Shown here: in pieces, positions 31,001 through 40,600 of the stretch
Position numbering within the stretch: the stretch's first letter is position 1
Layout: each line of letters begins with the position of its first letter
Source: a virus
DNA: 51,556 nt
Virus record (IMG/VR): IMGVR_UViG_3300044681_000823
Location: 1-51,556 of that record
Direction: 5' to 3' (one strand)
Made by a program: the position numbers and the translations under genes
Notes under the pieces: model-generated
Database searches by the model: none
The model's input: the letters and a program-made list of their open reading frames with translations, nothing else
Told to the model about the DNA's origin: nothing

Positions 31001-33159
31001 TAAATAACATCATTCCAGAATCTGATCTTGATAATGTAATTTCAGATCCAGACAACACAGTATCTTCAGCATCAAGAAGTCTTATTGGAAAAGTTGATGT
31101 CAGTGATCCTAAATTAAGCACAACAAAAGAAACTGTAATCAATTATCTTAAAGACTTTTCAGGTGCTTTTGAAGTTTCTAGTATTACAAAGTCTCCATCA
31201 ACAAGTACTTGTACATTAGTCACTTCTAATTGGCATAATTTAGATGGTGTTAGGACAGTGACCATTACTGCGGATGGTAGTGGTTTTGTGGAAGGAATTT
31301 ATTATGATGTTCCTTTATGTCCTGGAAGTGGGGTGACTGGAGAAGGAGCAACTGCAGTAGTGACAGTTTCTTCTGGTGGTAATGTGACTGCAGTATCAAT
31401 TTCAAATCCTGGATCTGGATATTCACTAAGTGATGCTTTGATTATCAGAGGATTGCCTGGATCAACATCTCAGGCAAATGTGACAGTTTCATCACTCTTA
31501 CCAGAGGGGACTACTGCAATACAAGTTCTTGGTTCAGTATATCCTGAAAATAATGGAATTTTTCAAGTTACAGTATCTGGACCAAAAACCTTAACTTACT
31601 CCAACTCTTCTGGAAAAACTGAATCTCCATCCAGATCAATAATTATTCCAATTCAAGCATATACTGCTAGTGCAGTATACTCTTCAGGAACAAATAAAAC
31701 TACAGTAACATGTTTATCAAGTGCTCCACATCCATTCCTTGTAGGCAACACAGTTTCTTTCTTAGGTGTTTCTGGTAAATTTACAGTTAGTTCTGTTACA
31801 TCTCCTACTGTATTTGTTGTTGATGGTAATGCATCTGGTGCTTCTTTAGTTTACAGTTCTGGATTGACATCTCAAATTAAAGATGCAAATTTAATTAATG
31901 AAAATATTTCTACTAGACAGTTTTTTGCTCTTGATGGATTTAAGGCAAGAATTAATGATTCTGATGGCATAAGTTCTACAGATACCTTTTTCAATGTAAA
32001 TTCTCCTGTTGGTTTAGATAAAGGAGATTTTATCCAGATTGATGATGAAATTCTTTTAGTCACTAGAGTTGCTGGTTCACAAATAAGAACTATTAGAGGT
32101 GCTTTAGGTACAAAAGCAAAATCTCATGTTGATGGGTCAGCAATAAGAAGAGTCAAAGTAAGTCCAATAGAACTTAGAAGAAATTCTATTCTTAGAGCAT
32201 CTGGGCACACTTTTGAATACACTGGATTTGGACCAGGAAATTATTCAACTGGAATGCCAACCAATCAAGATAGGGTTCTTTCTAATGATGAGATTTTAAT
32301 CTCACAATCATTACCTACACATGGTGGATTGGTAGTTTATACTGGAATGAATAGTAATGGCGAATTCTTCATTGGACGTAAAAAATATGATGCTACAACA
32401 GGAGAGGAAATTAATGTCAATGAAATTGCTGAAGAGAGTAATTTCTTTGATAGTCTGACAGTAAATTCTCTTACTATTAATGATTCATTAGATGCAACCA
32501 CAGCATTATCAAATCTTGGTCAAGTTATTGCTGGAGTTACCACAGTAAGTCAATTTAGAGTAACTGGTATTGCAACTGCATCTCAACTTAATGTATCTGG
32601 TACTGCAACAGCATCTTCTTTTGTTGGAAAAGGAACTATTCCTATTGGTGGAATTATTATGTGGTCTGGAACTCAGGCACAACTTGATGTAACATCAGAA
32701 TGGAAACTTTGTGATGGTAACAATGGAACTCCAGATTTGAGAAATAAATTTATTGTTGCTGCTAATGATATTAGTAAAACTGGAACTACATCACAATCTG
32801 GAACGTCTCCTTATGAACCTGGCGACATTGGTGGTAGTGCTGATGCTATTGTGGTTGATCATAATCACACTATGGTTGCAGACGGGTCTCATAGACACGG
32901 ATATGCATTTGCTCAAGGGAGCAGTGGAGCAATTAATAATAATTATAATTCATCAGGAATTAGTGATGTTACATATAGAGGAAATTTAACTGAATTGGAG
33001 CAAAACGGAATTAATGATGGGCAGAACTTGGCAGGATTTACTGCAAACACTGGAGAAAATGGATCTCACTCGCACACAATTAATAACCAAGGTTCTTCAG
33101 GAACCAATGCAAATCTACCTCCATATTATGCACTTGCCTTTATTATGAGAGTTTCATAA
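28030..33159 (+). CDS. Very large fibre/baseplate-associated protein with tail-collar C-terminus (1,709 aa)
   Basis: N-terminal residues about 15-90 (NGNTLYVDPNELDSSDSIEN, then GNSRTRPFKTIQRALIEAAN) look like the start of a right-handed beta-helix of the pectate-lyase type. The middle contains many beta-rich modules, including STAHNLTPFTPIQITGLALN and a Gly-rich NPGSGYSLSDALIIRG segment. The last 180 residues (IPIGGIIMWSGTQAQL, WKLCDGNNGTPDLRNKFIV, DHNHTM, GSHRHG, GSHSHTI, LPPYYALAFIMR) are a phage tail-collar domain with HxH metal sites, as in T4 gp12. Receptor binding or baseplate attachment is likely. Confidence 0.75.
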   Translation: MPLARLENFLKNLNGNTLYVDPNELDSSDSIENRGNSRTRPFKTIQRALIEAANFSYVPGSNNDLFDQTTILISPGTHYVDNRPGYYYDGTQLLDATGASRTITQFSVNSNFNLSESNNELYIYNSADGGVIIPKGVSLVATDLRKTKIRPKFVPDPANPNIQRTSIFRLTGGSYIYGFTIFDGDPVGRVYNTYSESTVNPVYSHHKLTAFEYVDNKNKYTKNGITYTKTDLEIYYYKLSLAYGSFSGRDIINGFDSFQPNTEENKIVGDLGQGPVEITDAISGDGATATTTVTVTTSTAHNLTPFTPIQITGLALNSLTGSQQFNGNFVVAQVINSTQFTYLLPTAPILADPTLTNAEVTVLSDTITSSSPYIFNCSLKSVYGMNGLHADGSKVTGFKSMVTAQFTGISLQRDDRAFLKYDSVSGGYVSQEDLGSSTSLHQDSSSIYKPDWESFHIKASNDAFIQCVSIFAIGYAKQFVADSGGDQSITNSNSNFGSVSLTSRGFKDYELSKDNHGFITHIIPPKEVSSETSDIVCYNIDVELTTSLRTSYSPNNTRIYLKGFDDEFDPPKSKIRGYTIGGKSGDQIFVGSSSGEISATINPNYETSYNIESINSAQDILILEGTVTGISTGQAVRVIANNAVLPDGLEPQKIYYIHPESNPASNTIKLSSTIDGTDIVNIINDIGIEVEDNLKLVSRVSDCLPDNEGNPIQWDSTNLNWYLQISSDSSFIDNLSGLSSPTFNIRRIIDTRTSDDKVYRARIVIPKEASNASDPTSGFVIQKSSTPLDFILSQPDDVDLNDSVDTNKFKLVRNNNIIIDAWTTTSGSVITANIVTKNPHNLRVGNKVNIYNLKSTSEPAPVGLGTGTGFNGRFEVSEIVDDLQFRYTIYSDPGTINTVTSSSVTSWLNQRNCSSQTRIPPYTILSSNRNNLPYFTCEQINNDYQIYKVNTIQKYAQNVSDGIYHVYLNVFKNTPTDSNFNIQNYKLSQNLNNIIPESDLDNVISDPDNTVSSASRSLIGKVDVSDPKLSTTKETVINYLKDFSGAFEVSSITKSPSTSTCTLVTSNWHNLDGVRTVTITADGSGFVEGIYYDVPLCPGSGVTGEGATAVVTVSSGGNVTAVSISNPGSGYSLSDALIIRGLPGSTSQANVTVSSLLPEGTTAIQVLGSVYPENNGIFQVTVSGPKTLTYSNSSGKTESPSRSIIIPIQAYTASAVYSSGTNKTTVTCLSSAPHPFLVGNTVSFLGVSGKFTVSSVTSPTVFVVDGNASGASLVYSSGLTSQIKDANLINENISTRQFFALDGFKARINDSDGISSTDTFFNVNSPVGLDKGDFIQIDDEILLVTRVAGSQIRTIRGALGTKAKSHVDGSAIRRVKVSPIELRRNSILRASGHTFEYTGFGPGNYSTGMPTNQDRVLSNDEILISQSLPTHGGLVVYTGMNSNGEFFIGRKKYDATTGEEINVNEIAEESNFFDSLTVNSLTINDSLDATTALSNLGQVIAGVTTVSQFRVTGIATASQLNVSGTATASSFVGKGTIPIGGIIMWSGTQAQLDVTSEWKLCDGNNGTPDLRNKFIVAANDISKTGTTSQSGTSPYEPGDIGGSADAIVVDHNHTMVADGSHRHGYAFAQGSSGAINNNYNSSGISDVTYRGNLTELEQNGINDGQNLAGFTANTGENGSHSHTINNQGSSGTNANLPPYYALAFIMRVS

Positions 33160-33193
33160 ATAATCTTATAAACAGGGGGATAGTGGAACCCAA
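33155..33193 (+). promoter_or_regulatory. Late promoter CATAAATA and repeated leader element
   Basis: CATAAATA at 33155-33162 overlaps the upstream stop. The 19-base element GGGGGATAGTGGAACCCAA follows at 33175-33193, and the start codon ATG at 33193 uses its last base. The same 19 bases occur before the fibre gene at 37671. GGG/CCC at its ends could pair. Confidence 0.55.
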
Positions 33194-36100
33194 TGCCTTC
33201 ACAAGATACATTTTTTAAAGTTAAAACTGGATTAGGTGTAGGAACAGATGCATTATATGCAGATGCTTCATCTAAGAAAGTATCCATAGGAAAATCTGAA
33301 GGAACATATCAACTAGATGTTGTTGGAGAAATAAGAACAGAGTCCAATCTTTTAGTAGATAATAGAATTGGTGTAGGTACATTAGGTCCACTACAACAAG
33401 TTGATGTACGTGGAAATGCTATATTTTCTGATAGAGTCGGAATTGGAACAACCAGACCAGACCAAAGATTTCAAGTTAACTATGAAGAATATAAGGTTGT
33501 AGCCATAACTACAACTGGTGATGTTGGATTTGGTATATTAAATCCCCAACAAAGATTTCATTTTGTAGGATCTGGATCTTCTACTGCAGTTGTATCAATA
33601 GGAAATTCTGGTTTTGTTGGGATAGGAACTCTATTTGCTCAGCAAGATTTTCATTTAAGATCTAGCACCTCTGGTTCTGATGTAGTAATTTCTAACTTAG
33701 GGTATGTAGGTGTTAATACTATAATTCCAGAGTATCATGTAGATGTTAATGGTGATATAAGAGTAGTAGGATTAGCCACAATTACTGATGCATACATTGG
33801 CATTTCTACCATTGGATTTGCTACAATTACTGAATCTTATACTGGTATCAGTACAATTGGATTCTCTTCAATCACTGAGGCATGGGTAGGAATTTCTACT
33901 ATTGGATTTGCCACAATTACAGAATCTTTCACAGGGATTTCAACAACTCTCTATGCAGATATAGTATTTGCTAAAATAGGAATTGCAACTATCACCAATG
34001 AATTTGTTGGAATTTCTACAATTGGTATTGCATCAATTAGTGATGCCTATATTGGAATTGCAACAGTAGGAATTGCAACTATCACCAATGAATTTGTTGG
34101 AATTTCTACAATTGGTATTGCATCAATTAGTGATGCCTATATTGGAATTGCAACAGTAGGTATAGCTACAATATCATCAGAATTTGTAGGATTATCTACA
34201 ATATTAACTGCAAATATTGTTGAGGAAATTGTTGGTATTTCTACCATTGGCATTGCATCTGTTGGATTTGCAACTATTACCAATGAGTATGTTGGCATAT
34301 CAACTATTGAAACTTTACTTGTAACTGGAATAACAACAACAGCACTCCTTGATGTTGGAATTGGAGCAACTTTAGCCAAATTCCAAAGTTTTGGAATTAG
34401 TTCAGTAACCTCAAATACAGGTAGTTTCTTAAAGAACATTCATCCAATTGTTGGCATTAATACAACATTGCCAACAAGAACCTTAGATGTTGCAGGTGAT
34501 CTTAGAATTAGGGGAGAAATTATTGACTCTAATAATAATGTTGGATATGCATATTCTGTACTAGGATCTCAGGCTCTTGGGGTTAGTGGAAGATTTATTG
34601 ATGCTGCAAATTTATTAGTAAGAAATAAAGAATTTATTGCAGAAGAAGTAGTAGGATTTATTACATCCAGTTCAGGACCTTTTGGAAATATTGATGGAAA
34701 TGATCTTAGTGATTTATTTGATTATGGTACAGTTGGAGTTGAGGTTGGGAGAGTAAAATGTAAGAGAGATGTAGGATTAATTATAGATGCAATTGCATTT
34801 GATATTTCTAGAGGAGGAAATTCTGGAAGCGTTGGAGCAGGATTATCTTATTATGTTGATGGAACACTATCTCATTTAGATCCTAACCCAGCAATTGTTC
34901 CTCCAATGCCTGCTGATTATGTGAAGCAGGCAACAATAGCAGGTATTTCTAGTATTGCTTTCCTATCAAGATATGTAGTTAATAATTCCCCAATTCCTAC
35001 ATCATATCAAGCTGGGTTCTCTACAATAACTCAATTATTCGACCTAGAAATACTTCCAGATGGAGAACTCAATACTAATCCAAATGCATGTGCTAATGTA
35101 GTATCTGCAATTTATTCTTGTGTTGGAATTATTACCAGCATCATTGGAATTGGCACAGAAGTAGCACCAAAAGTTAACTACCCAGCTGGTCAAGTTGTAT
35201 GGCAACCCCCAGGACCAAGAATTGGGAATGAATGGTTTGTCAATAAACTTGGAAATGATTTTAATGGAGGAACAGGTCCTGGAGATGCATTTTTAACAAT
35301 TAAAAAGGCATGTTCAGTTGCAGAATCTGGTGACACCATTAAAGTATTTGCAGGTCTTTATGTAGAGGATGGTCCAATAGAAGTCCCAGAAAGAGTTGCA
35401 GTGGTTGGTGAAGATTTAAGAAGAACTCTTGTTACTACAAAAGATAAGACTGACCTTTTCCATGTAAGAAGAGGTTGTTATATTGCTCAAATGTCTTTTG
35501 TTGGACCAAGTAATCCTGGAAGTGCAATGGTTTCATTCCCAACCAGGGGACTTGGATATGCTGATGGGACTGAAGAAAACTGGCAATCTCCATATGTTCA
35601 GAACTGCACTAATTTTGTCCCAGATAGTATTGGAATGAGAATTGATGGCAATAGAGCAGGTGGATTTAAATCTATGGTTCTTGATGCATATACTCAATAT
35701 AATCAAGGTGGAATTGGTGTTTCCCTTACTAATTTTGGATACAGTCAGTTAGTTTCTTTATTCACAATTTGCTGTGATACTGCTGTATCTGCAAGAAGTG
35801 GTGGTGTAACAGATCTTAATAACTCTAATGTTTCCTTTGGTAATTATGGATTAATAGCAGATGGTGCAACACCATTACAATATTCAGGAACAATCACATC
35901 TGTACCAAATACAGACAATGTAGACAGTCTTACTATTAATGTTGGGGTAGGGGCATCTCAGGCATTTAAAGATTCTGTTACAATTTTAAGAGCAAATAAA
36001 GATTTTATTGCTTCTGAAGTTGTTGGGTTTGTTACAAGCACTAGTGGACCTCTTGGGGCAGGAGCAACATATTTTGATTATGGTGGTTCAGTTAATGGAA

Positions 36101-37245
36101 GAGAAAAGTGCAAGAGAGATTCTGGATTAATTGTGGAGGCAATTTGTTCTGATATTTTAACCTTAGGCAATTTAAATTCAATATATGCTGGATCAGCATA
36201 TAGAGATTCCGATAATGGGTCTATAACATATCTTCCAGAAACCAGTCCTCCTCCTGGCACACTTGTTCCAGGTTATGTAAGAGATTTGGAAATTTCTGCA
36301 ATTGAATATATTGCAGGTATTTCTACTTACATAGTGAGAAATCTTACAATTCCAACTAGTTATCAGACTGGAATTGGGTCAGTTTCTCAGGTCAAAGTAT
36401 CAGGAATGACAACTTCTGCATTGATAGATCCTTTCATTAGATCTAGAGCAGGTATCATTACTAGTATTTTGGGAATAGGAACTGAGGTAATTCCACAGTT
36501 AGAATTGCCAAAAGGACAAAGACCTTATGATGGACAAATTGCAGTCATTGATTCTCAATATTATTTTATCAGTAGAATTGAAATTACTAATCCTGGTTTT
36601 GGTTATGATCCAACAGCAGCAGTTGAAGTTACTGTAGATCTTCCTCCAAATTCAGATTTCTTTATTCCAGCAGAAGCTGCAATTTTTGAATCAAATATTG
36701 GAATTGGAGGAACTATTTTAGGAATAGATGTTCTAGTTTCTGGAACTGGATATGGAGAATCTCCACCTATTGTAGCAATAGCACCTCCTCCACAAATTGG
36801 ACCTGGAATAGGAACTCAGGCAACTGCTGTTGCAGTAATGGAAAAATATTTCTTTAATCCAGTTTCATCAACACCAGTGGATGAAACTGGAAATACAACA
36901 GTTACATTTGATGAATTTATAACTTACCCAGTAGGACTAGGTTCAACTGTATTCTTTTTCCAATCAAGTAAAGTAATTGCAAGTAGTATAACTTTTGAAT
37001 ATGTGGGCACTGGTATAAATATTGTAAATGCTATCCCATCAAAGGGAGCAGTTCCAATTGATGATAACCAAATTATAGCAACTAATGGAGGTAAAGTGCC
37101 ATTTACAAGTACAGATCAAAGTGGAGACTTTAGAATTAGTGAAGGAATAACAATTAATCAAAATACAGGAACAATTACTGGACAGGCATTCAGTAAGAGT
37201 TTACAGGCAGAAGTAACCCCATTAATTATTGCACTACAACAATAA
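33193..37245 (+). CDS. Large fibre protein with beta-helix module and duplicated domains (1,350 aa)
   Basis: Residues 1-150 are fibre-shaft repeats (KKVSIGKSEGTYQLDVVGEI, VGIGTTRPDQRFQV). About 190-390 are Ile/Thr/Gly repeats of the form TITNEFVGISTIG, including a perfect 30-residue duplication. About 677-800 (NEWFVNKLGNDFNGGTGPGD, FAGLYVEDGPIEVPERVAVV) are a pectate-lyase-like beta-helix. Two copies of a module flank it: NKEFIAEEVVGFITSSSGP ... IIGIGTEVAP (about 477-660) and NKDFIASEVVGFVTSTSGP ... ILGIGTEVIP (about 933-1100). No enzyme residues can be assigned. It is probably a long or side tail fibre. Confidence 0.75.
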   Translation: MPSQDTFFKVKTGLGVGTDALYADASSKKVSIGKSEGTYQLDVVGEIRTESNLLVDNRIGVGTLGPLQQVDVRGNAIFSDRVGIGTTRPDQRFQVNYEEYKVVAITTTGDVGFGILNPQQRFHFVGSGSSTAVVSIGNSGFVGIGTLFAQQDFHLRSSTSGSDVVISNLGYVGVNTIIPEYHVDVNGDIRVVGLATITDAYIGISTIGFATITESYTGISTIGFSSITEAWVGISTIGFATITESFTGISTTLYADIVFAKIGIATITNEFVGISTIGIASISDAYIGIATVGIATITNEFVGISTIGIASISDAYIGIATVGIATISSEFVGLSTILTANIVEEIVGISTIGIASVGFATITNEYVGISTIETLLVTGITTTALLDVGIGATLAKFQSFGISSVTSNTGSFLKNIHPIVGINTTLPTRTLDVAGDLRIRGEIIDSNNNVGYAYSVLGSQALGVSGRFIDAANLLVRNKEFIAEEVVGFITSSSGPFGNIDGNDLSDLFDYGTVGVEVGRVKCKRDVGLIIDAIAFDISRGGNSGSVGAGLSYYVDGTLSHLDPNPAIVPPMPADYVKQATIAGISSIAFLSRYVVNNSPIPTSYQAGFSTITQLFDLEILPDGELNTNPNACANVVSAIYSCVGIITSIIGIGTEVAPKVNYPAGQVVWQPPGPRIGNEWFVNKLGNDFNGGTGPGDAFLTIKKACSVAESGDTIKVFAGLYVEDGPIEVPERVAVVGEDLRRTLVTTKDKTDLFHVRRGCYIAQMSFVGPSNPGSAMVSFPTRGLGYADGTEENWQSPYVQNCTNFVPDSIGMRIDGNRAGGFKSMVLDAYTQYNQGGIGVSLTNFGYSQLVSLFTICCDTAVSARSGGVTDLNNSNVSFGNYGLIADGATPLQYSGTITSVPNTDNVDSLTINVGVGASQAFKDSVTILRANKDFIASEVVGFVTSTSGPLGAGATYFDYGGSVNGREKCKRDSGLIVEAICSDILTLGNLNSIYAGSAYRDSDNGSITYLPETSPPPGTLVPGYVRDLEISAIEYIAGISTYIVRNLTIPTSYQTGIGSVSQVKVSGMTTSALIDPFIRSRAGIITSILGIGTEVIPQLELPKGQRPYDGQIAVIDSQYYFISRIEITNPGFGYDPTAAVEVTVDLPPNSDFFIPAEAAIFESNIGIGGTILGIDVLVSGTGYGESPPIVAIAPPPQIGPGIGTQATAVAVMEKYFFNPVSSTPVDETGNTTVTFDEFITYPVGLGSTVFFFQSSKVIASSITFEYVGTGINIVNAIPSKGAVPIDDNQIIATNGGKVPFTSTDQSGDFRISEGITINQNTGTITGQAFSKSLQAEVTPLIIALQQ
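33981..34160 (+). repeat. Perfect 90-bp tandem duplication inside the fibre gene
   Basis: Bases 33981-34070 and 34071-34160 are identical, encoding the same 30 residues twice. Perfect identity including silent positions means a recent duplication or active gene conversion in the shaft repeats. Confidence 0.95.
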
Positions 37246-37251
37246 CCTATT

Positions 37252-37632
37252 ATGGCACAGCAACCTTTAAATACGTATGTTACCAGAACTGGAGTGGTAA
37301 GTACCACTAATGAAGAAATTTATAGAACTAAGACTGGATACACTAGTATTGTTCTTTATGCTCAAGTAGCTAATGTTGGAACTGGAATTGGAACAGCATC
37401 CTTTTACCATCAAAGGGAGACTAGATCCCAAAGTGGAGTTTCTACATCATTGAATGAGATAATTTATGGTGGAATAGTTCCTCCTAATGATGCTCTAATC
37501 CTTTTAGATGGAAGACTTGTTTTAGAAAGAACTGCTCTAAGGACTGATAGTATTAGACTCTCTGGAATTTCTACATCAGTTCCTAATCATTTAAAATATA
37601 CAGTTTCTATTTTAGAGACATTAAATCAGTGA
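37252..37632 (+). CDS. Small virion protein (126 aa)
   Basis: A beta-rich 126-residue protein (TYVTRTGVVSTTNEEIYRTK, TSIVLYAQVANVGTGIGTAS, LDGRLVLERTALRTDSIRLS) lying 6 bases after one long fibre gene and 38 bases before another. The regular strands with few charges resemble small decoration or baseplate proteins with an Ig-like sandwich; I do not recognise a family. Its TGA overlaps the late promoter of the next gene. Confidence 0.65.
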   Translation: MAQQPLNTYVTRTGVVSTTNEEIYRTKTGYTSIVLYAQVANVGTGIGTASFYHQRETRSQSGVSTSLNEIIYGGIVPPNDALILLDGRLVLERTALRTDSIRLSGISTSVPNHLKYTVSILETLNQ

Positions 37633-37638
37633 TAAATA
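37631..37638 (+). promoter_or_regulatory. Late promoter GATAAATA before the collagen-like fibre
   Basis: GATAAATA overlaps the TGA stop of the upstream gene, 32 bases before the ATG at 37671. Confidence 0.55.
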
Positions 37639-37649
37639 TACTTATTAAA

Positions 37650-37668
37650 GGGGGATAGTGGAACCCAA
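37650..37668 (+). repeat. Second copy of the 19-base fibre-leader element
   Basis: GGGGGATAGTGGAACCCAA, identical to 33175-33193, ends two bases before the ATG at 37671. It covers the ribosome-binding region, so it may act on translation. Confidence 0.7.
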
Positions 37669-37670
37669 TT

Positions 37671-40600
37671 ATGGCAAAATATTTAAGTAGAAGAGTTGTA
37701 AATACTCCTTTTTCAAGATTAACCTCAGACAGATATGATTTTCTGGGGTTAAATCAAGCTGAGCCTAGTTTGGGGGATCCTGCCAATAGTCCAACTATTC
37801 CAACTGGAGCACAATATGTTCTTATTGGAATTGGGGGAGATAAACTTAGATATTGGACTCCAGTTCCCCCTGGTCTATTAGAATTAGGAATCACAGTTTT
37901 TGATGAAGGTAATCTGGTAGGTGTAGCTGGATCTATTACTAAGTTAAACTTTGTAGGAAAAAGAGTAGTAGCAACAGGGCAAGTATCTCCAGGATTGGGT
38001 ATTGCTACTATTACAGTTTTAGATATCCCAGTAGAAGAACCTACAGATTCTAATATAAGGTATATTGGATTTACTAGCGAAAGATCTGGAGGGGATCTTG
38101 AAAGATTTGAGATCTCTCCTACTACATTGGTCTTTAATCCAAACTCTAAATATCTTGGTATAGGAAATACTCAACCAGATTATCCAGTAGATATTAATAC
38201 CAACTCAATTAGGGTTACTGGAGATTTAGTTAATAGAGAAGGACTATCTGGTGGAATATATCAAGTATTAACATCTCTTGGACCTGGATTGGGATTTACT
38301 TGGGCTTATGCCTCTGGACCTCTAGGACCACAAGGATTTCAAGGATTTCAGGGGTTACAAGGTCCTCAAGGATTCCAAGGACCTCAAGGATTCCAGGGTC
38401 CACAAGGTCCTCAAGGTCCAATAGGACCACAAGGATTCCAGGGTCCACAAGGATTCCAGGGTCCACAGGGTTCAATAGGGCCACAAGGATTTCAGGGTCC
38501 TCAAGGTGCTCAAGGTTTTCAAGGACCTCAAGGCACTCAAGGATTCCAAGGATTCCAAGGTCTCCAAGGACCACAAGGTGCTAAGGGGGACCAAGGATTA
38601 ATAGGACCACAAGGATCCCAAGGGTTAATAGGTCCACAAGGTGCTCAAGGAGTTCCTGGAGAAGGAGGTGCAACTGGATCAACAGGACCTCAAGGTGCTC
38701 AGGGTGACATAGGACCTCAAGGATCTCAAGGATTGCAAGGACCTCAAGGATCTCAAGGATTTCAAGGACCTCAAGGTATTATTGGACCTCAAGGACCAAA
38801 GGGAGATGATGGAACATCTGTTACTATTGTAGGATCAGTTCCTTCAGTAACTACATCAGCACCACATACTTCATTGACTGCTGATGATTCTATTTTCTCT
38901 TGGTATCCACCATCCACAGGAGATGGTGTAATTGCTCAAGACACAGGAAATCTTTGGGTTTATGATGGATCAAATTGGAATGATGTTGGAACTATTAAAG
39001 GTCCAATAGGACCACAAGGTTCTCAAGGATTGCAAGGTCCTCAAGGTGCTCAAGGAGTTAGAGGTCCTCAAGGTGCTCAAGGTGCTCAAGGAATTAGAGG
39101 TCCTCAAGGATCACAAGGAAATATTGGACCTCAAGGTGCTCAGGGATTTCAGGGTAGTCCTGGTATAGGAGGAACAACTGGATCTATAGGACCTCAAGGA
39201 TCACAAGGAAATATTGGACCTCAAGGTGCTCAAGGTGCTCAAGGAGTTAGAGGTCCTCAAGGATCTCAAGGTGATCAAGGAGTCAGAGGACCCCAAGGAA
39301 CTGCAGGATCTCAAGGACTATCTGGACCACAAGGTGCTCAAGGAAATATAGGACCTCAAGGTTTTCAAGGACCTCAAGGAAATGTAGGTCCACAAGGAAG
39401 TACAGGTTCTCAAGGTTCTATTGGTCCACAAGGACAAATAGGACCACAAGGATTTCAAGGTCCACAAGGAACACCAGGAAATCCTGGTGTTCCAGGTGCT
39501 CAAGGATTTCAAGGAAGAGTAGGACCTCAAGGATTTCAAGGTCCTCAAGGATTTCAAGGTTTCCAAGGTCCTCAAGGATCTCAAGGATTAACTGGTCCAC
39601 AAGGACCTCAGGGGGTTCAAGGTCCTCAAGGACAAATAGGTCCTCAAGGACAAATAGGTCCTCAAGGGAAAATAGGACCTCAGGGAGTAAGAGGACCTCA
39701 AGGTTTTCAAGGTCTAATAGGTCCTCAAGGTATCATTGGTCCACAAGGTATTATTGGTCCCCAAGGACAAATAGGTCCTCAAGGTATCATTGGTCCACAA
39801 GGTATCATTGGTCCACAAGGACAAATAGGTCCTCAAGGTATCATTGGTCCACAAGGACCTCAAGGACCTTCAGGACCTCAGGGAGCTCAAGGTGCCAGAG
39901 GACCTCAAGGTTTTCAGGGAAATATTGGACCACAAGGATCAAGAGGTCCACAAGGTTCTCAAGGTCCTCAAGGACAAATAGGTCCTCAAGGACAAATAGG
40001 TCCTCAAGGACAAATAGGTCCTCAAGGTATCATTGGACCACAAGGAAGAATAGGACCTCAAGGACCTCAGGGACAAAGAGGACCTCAAGGTTTCCAAGGT
40101 CCACAAGGTCCAGCAGGTGGTCCTGGTATTGTAGGACCACAAGGTTCTGAGGGTCCTAGAGGACCACAAGGTACTCAAGGATTCCAGGGTCCACAAGGAT
40201 TCCAGGGTCCACAAGGACCTAGAGGTCCACAAGGATTAATTGGACCCCAAGGAAGTCAAGGTCTTATTGGACCTCAGGGTGTTAGAGGTCCTCAAGGTAT
40301 TATTGGACCACAAGGACCACAAGGTCCTTTTGGACCTCAAGGTGCTCAAGGTGCTGCAGGAACATCTGTTACTATTGTAGGATCAGTTCCTTCAGTAACC
40401 ACATCATCTCCACATACTACATTGACTGCAGATGATTCTTTATTTTCATGGTATCCTCCCTCTACTGGTGATGGAGTAATCGCTCAAGACACAGGAGATC
40501 TTTGGGTCTATAATGGTACAGATTGGGATAATGTTGGTAATATTAGAGGCCCAATAGGTCCACAGGGACCAAGAGGTCCTCAGGGATCTCAAGGTTTACT

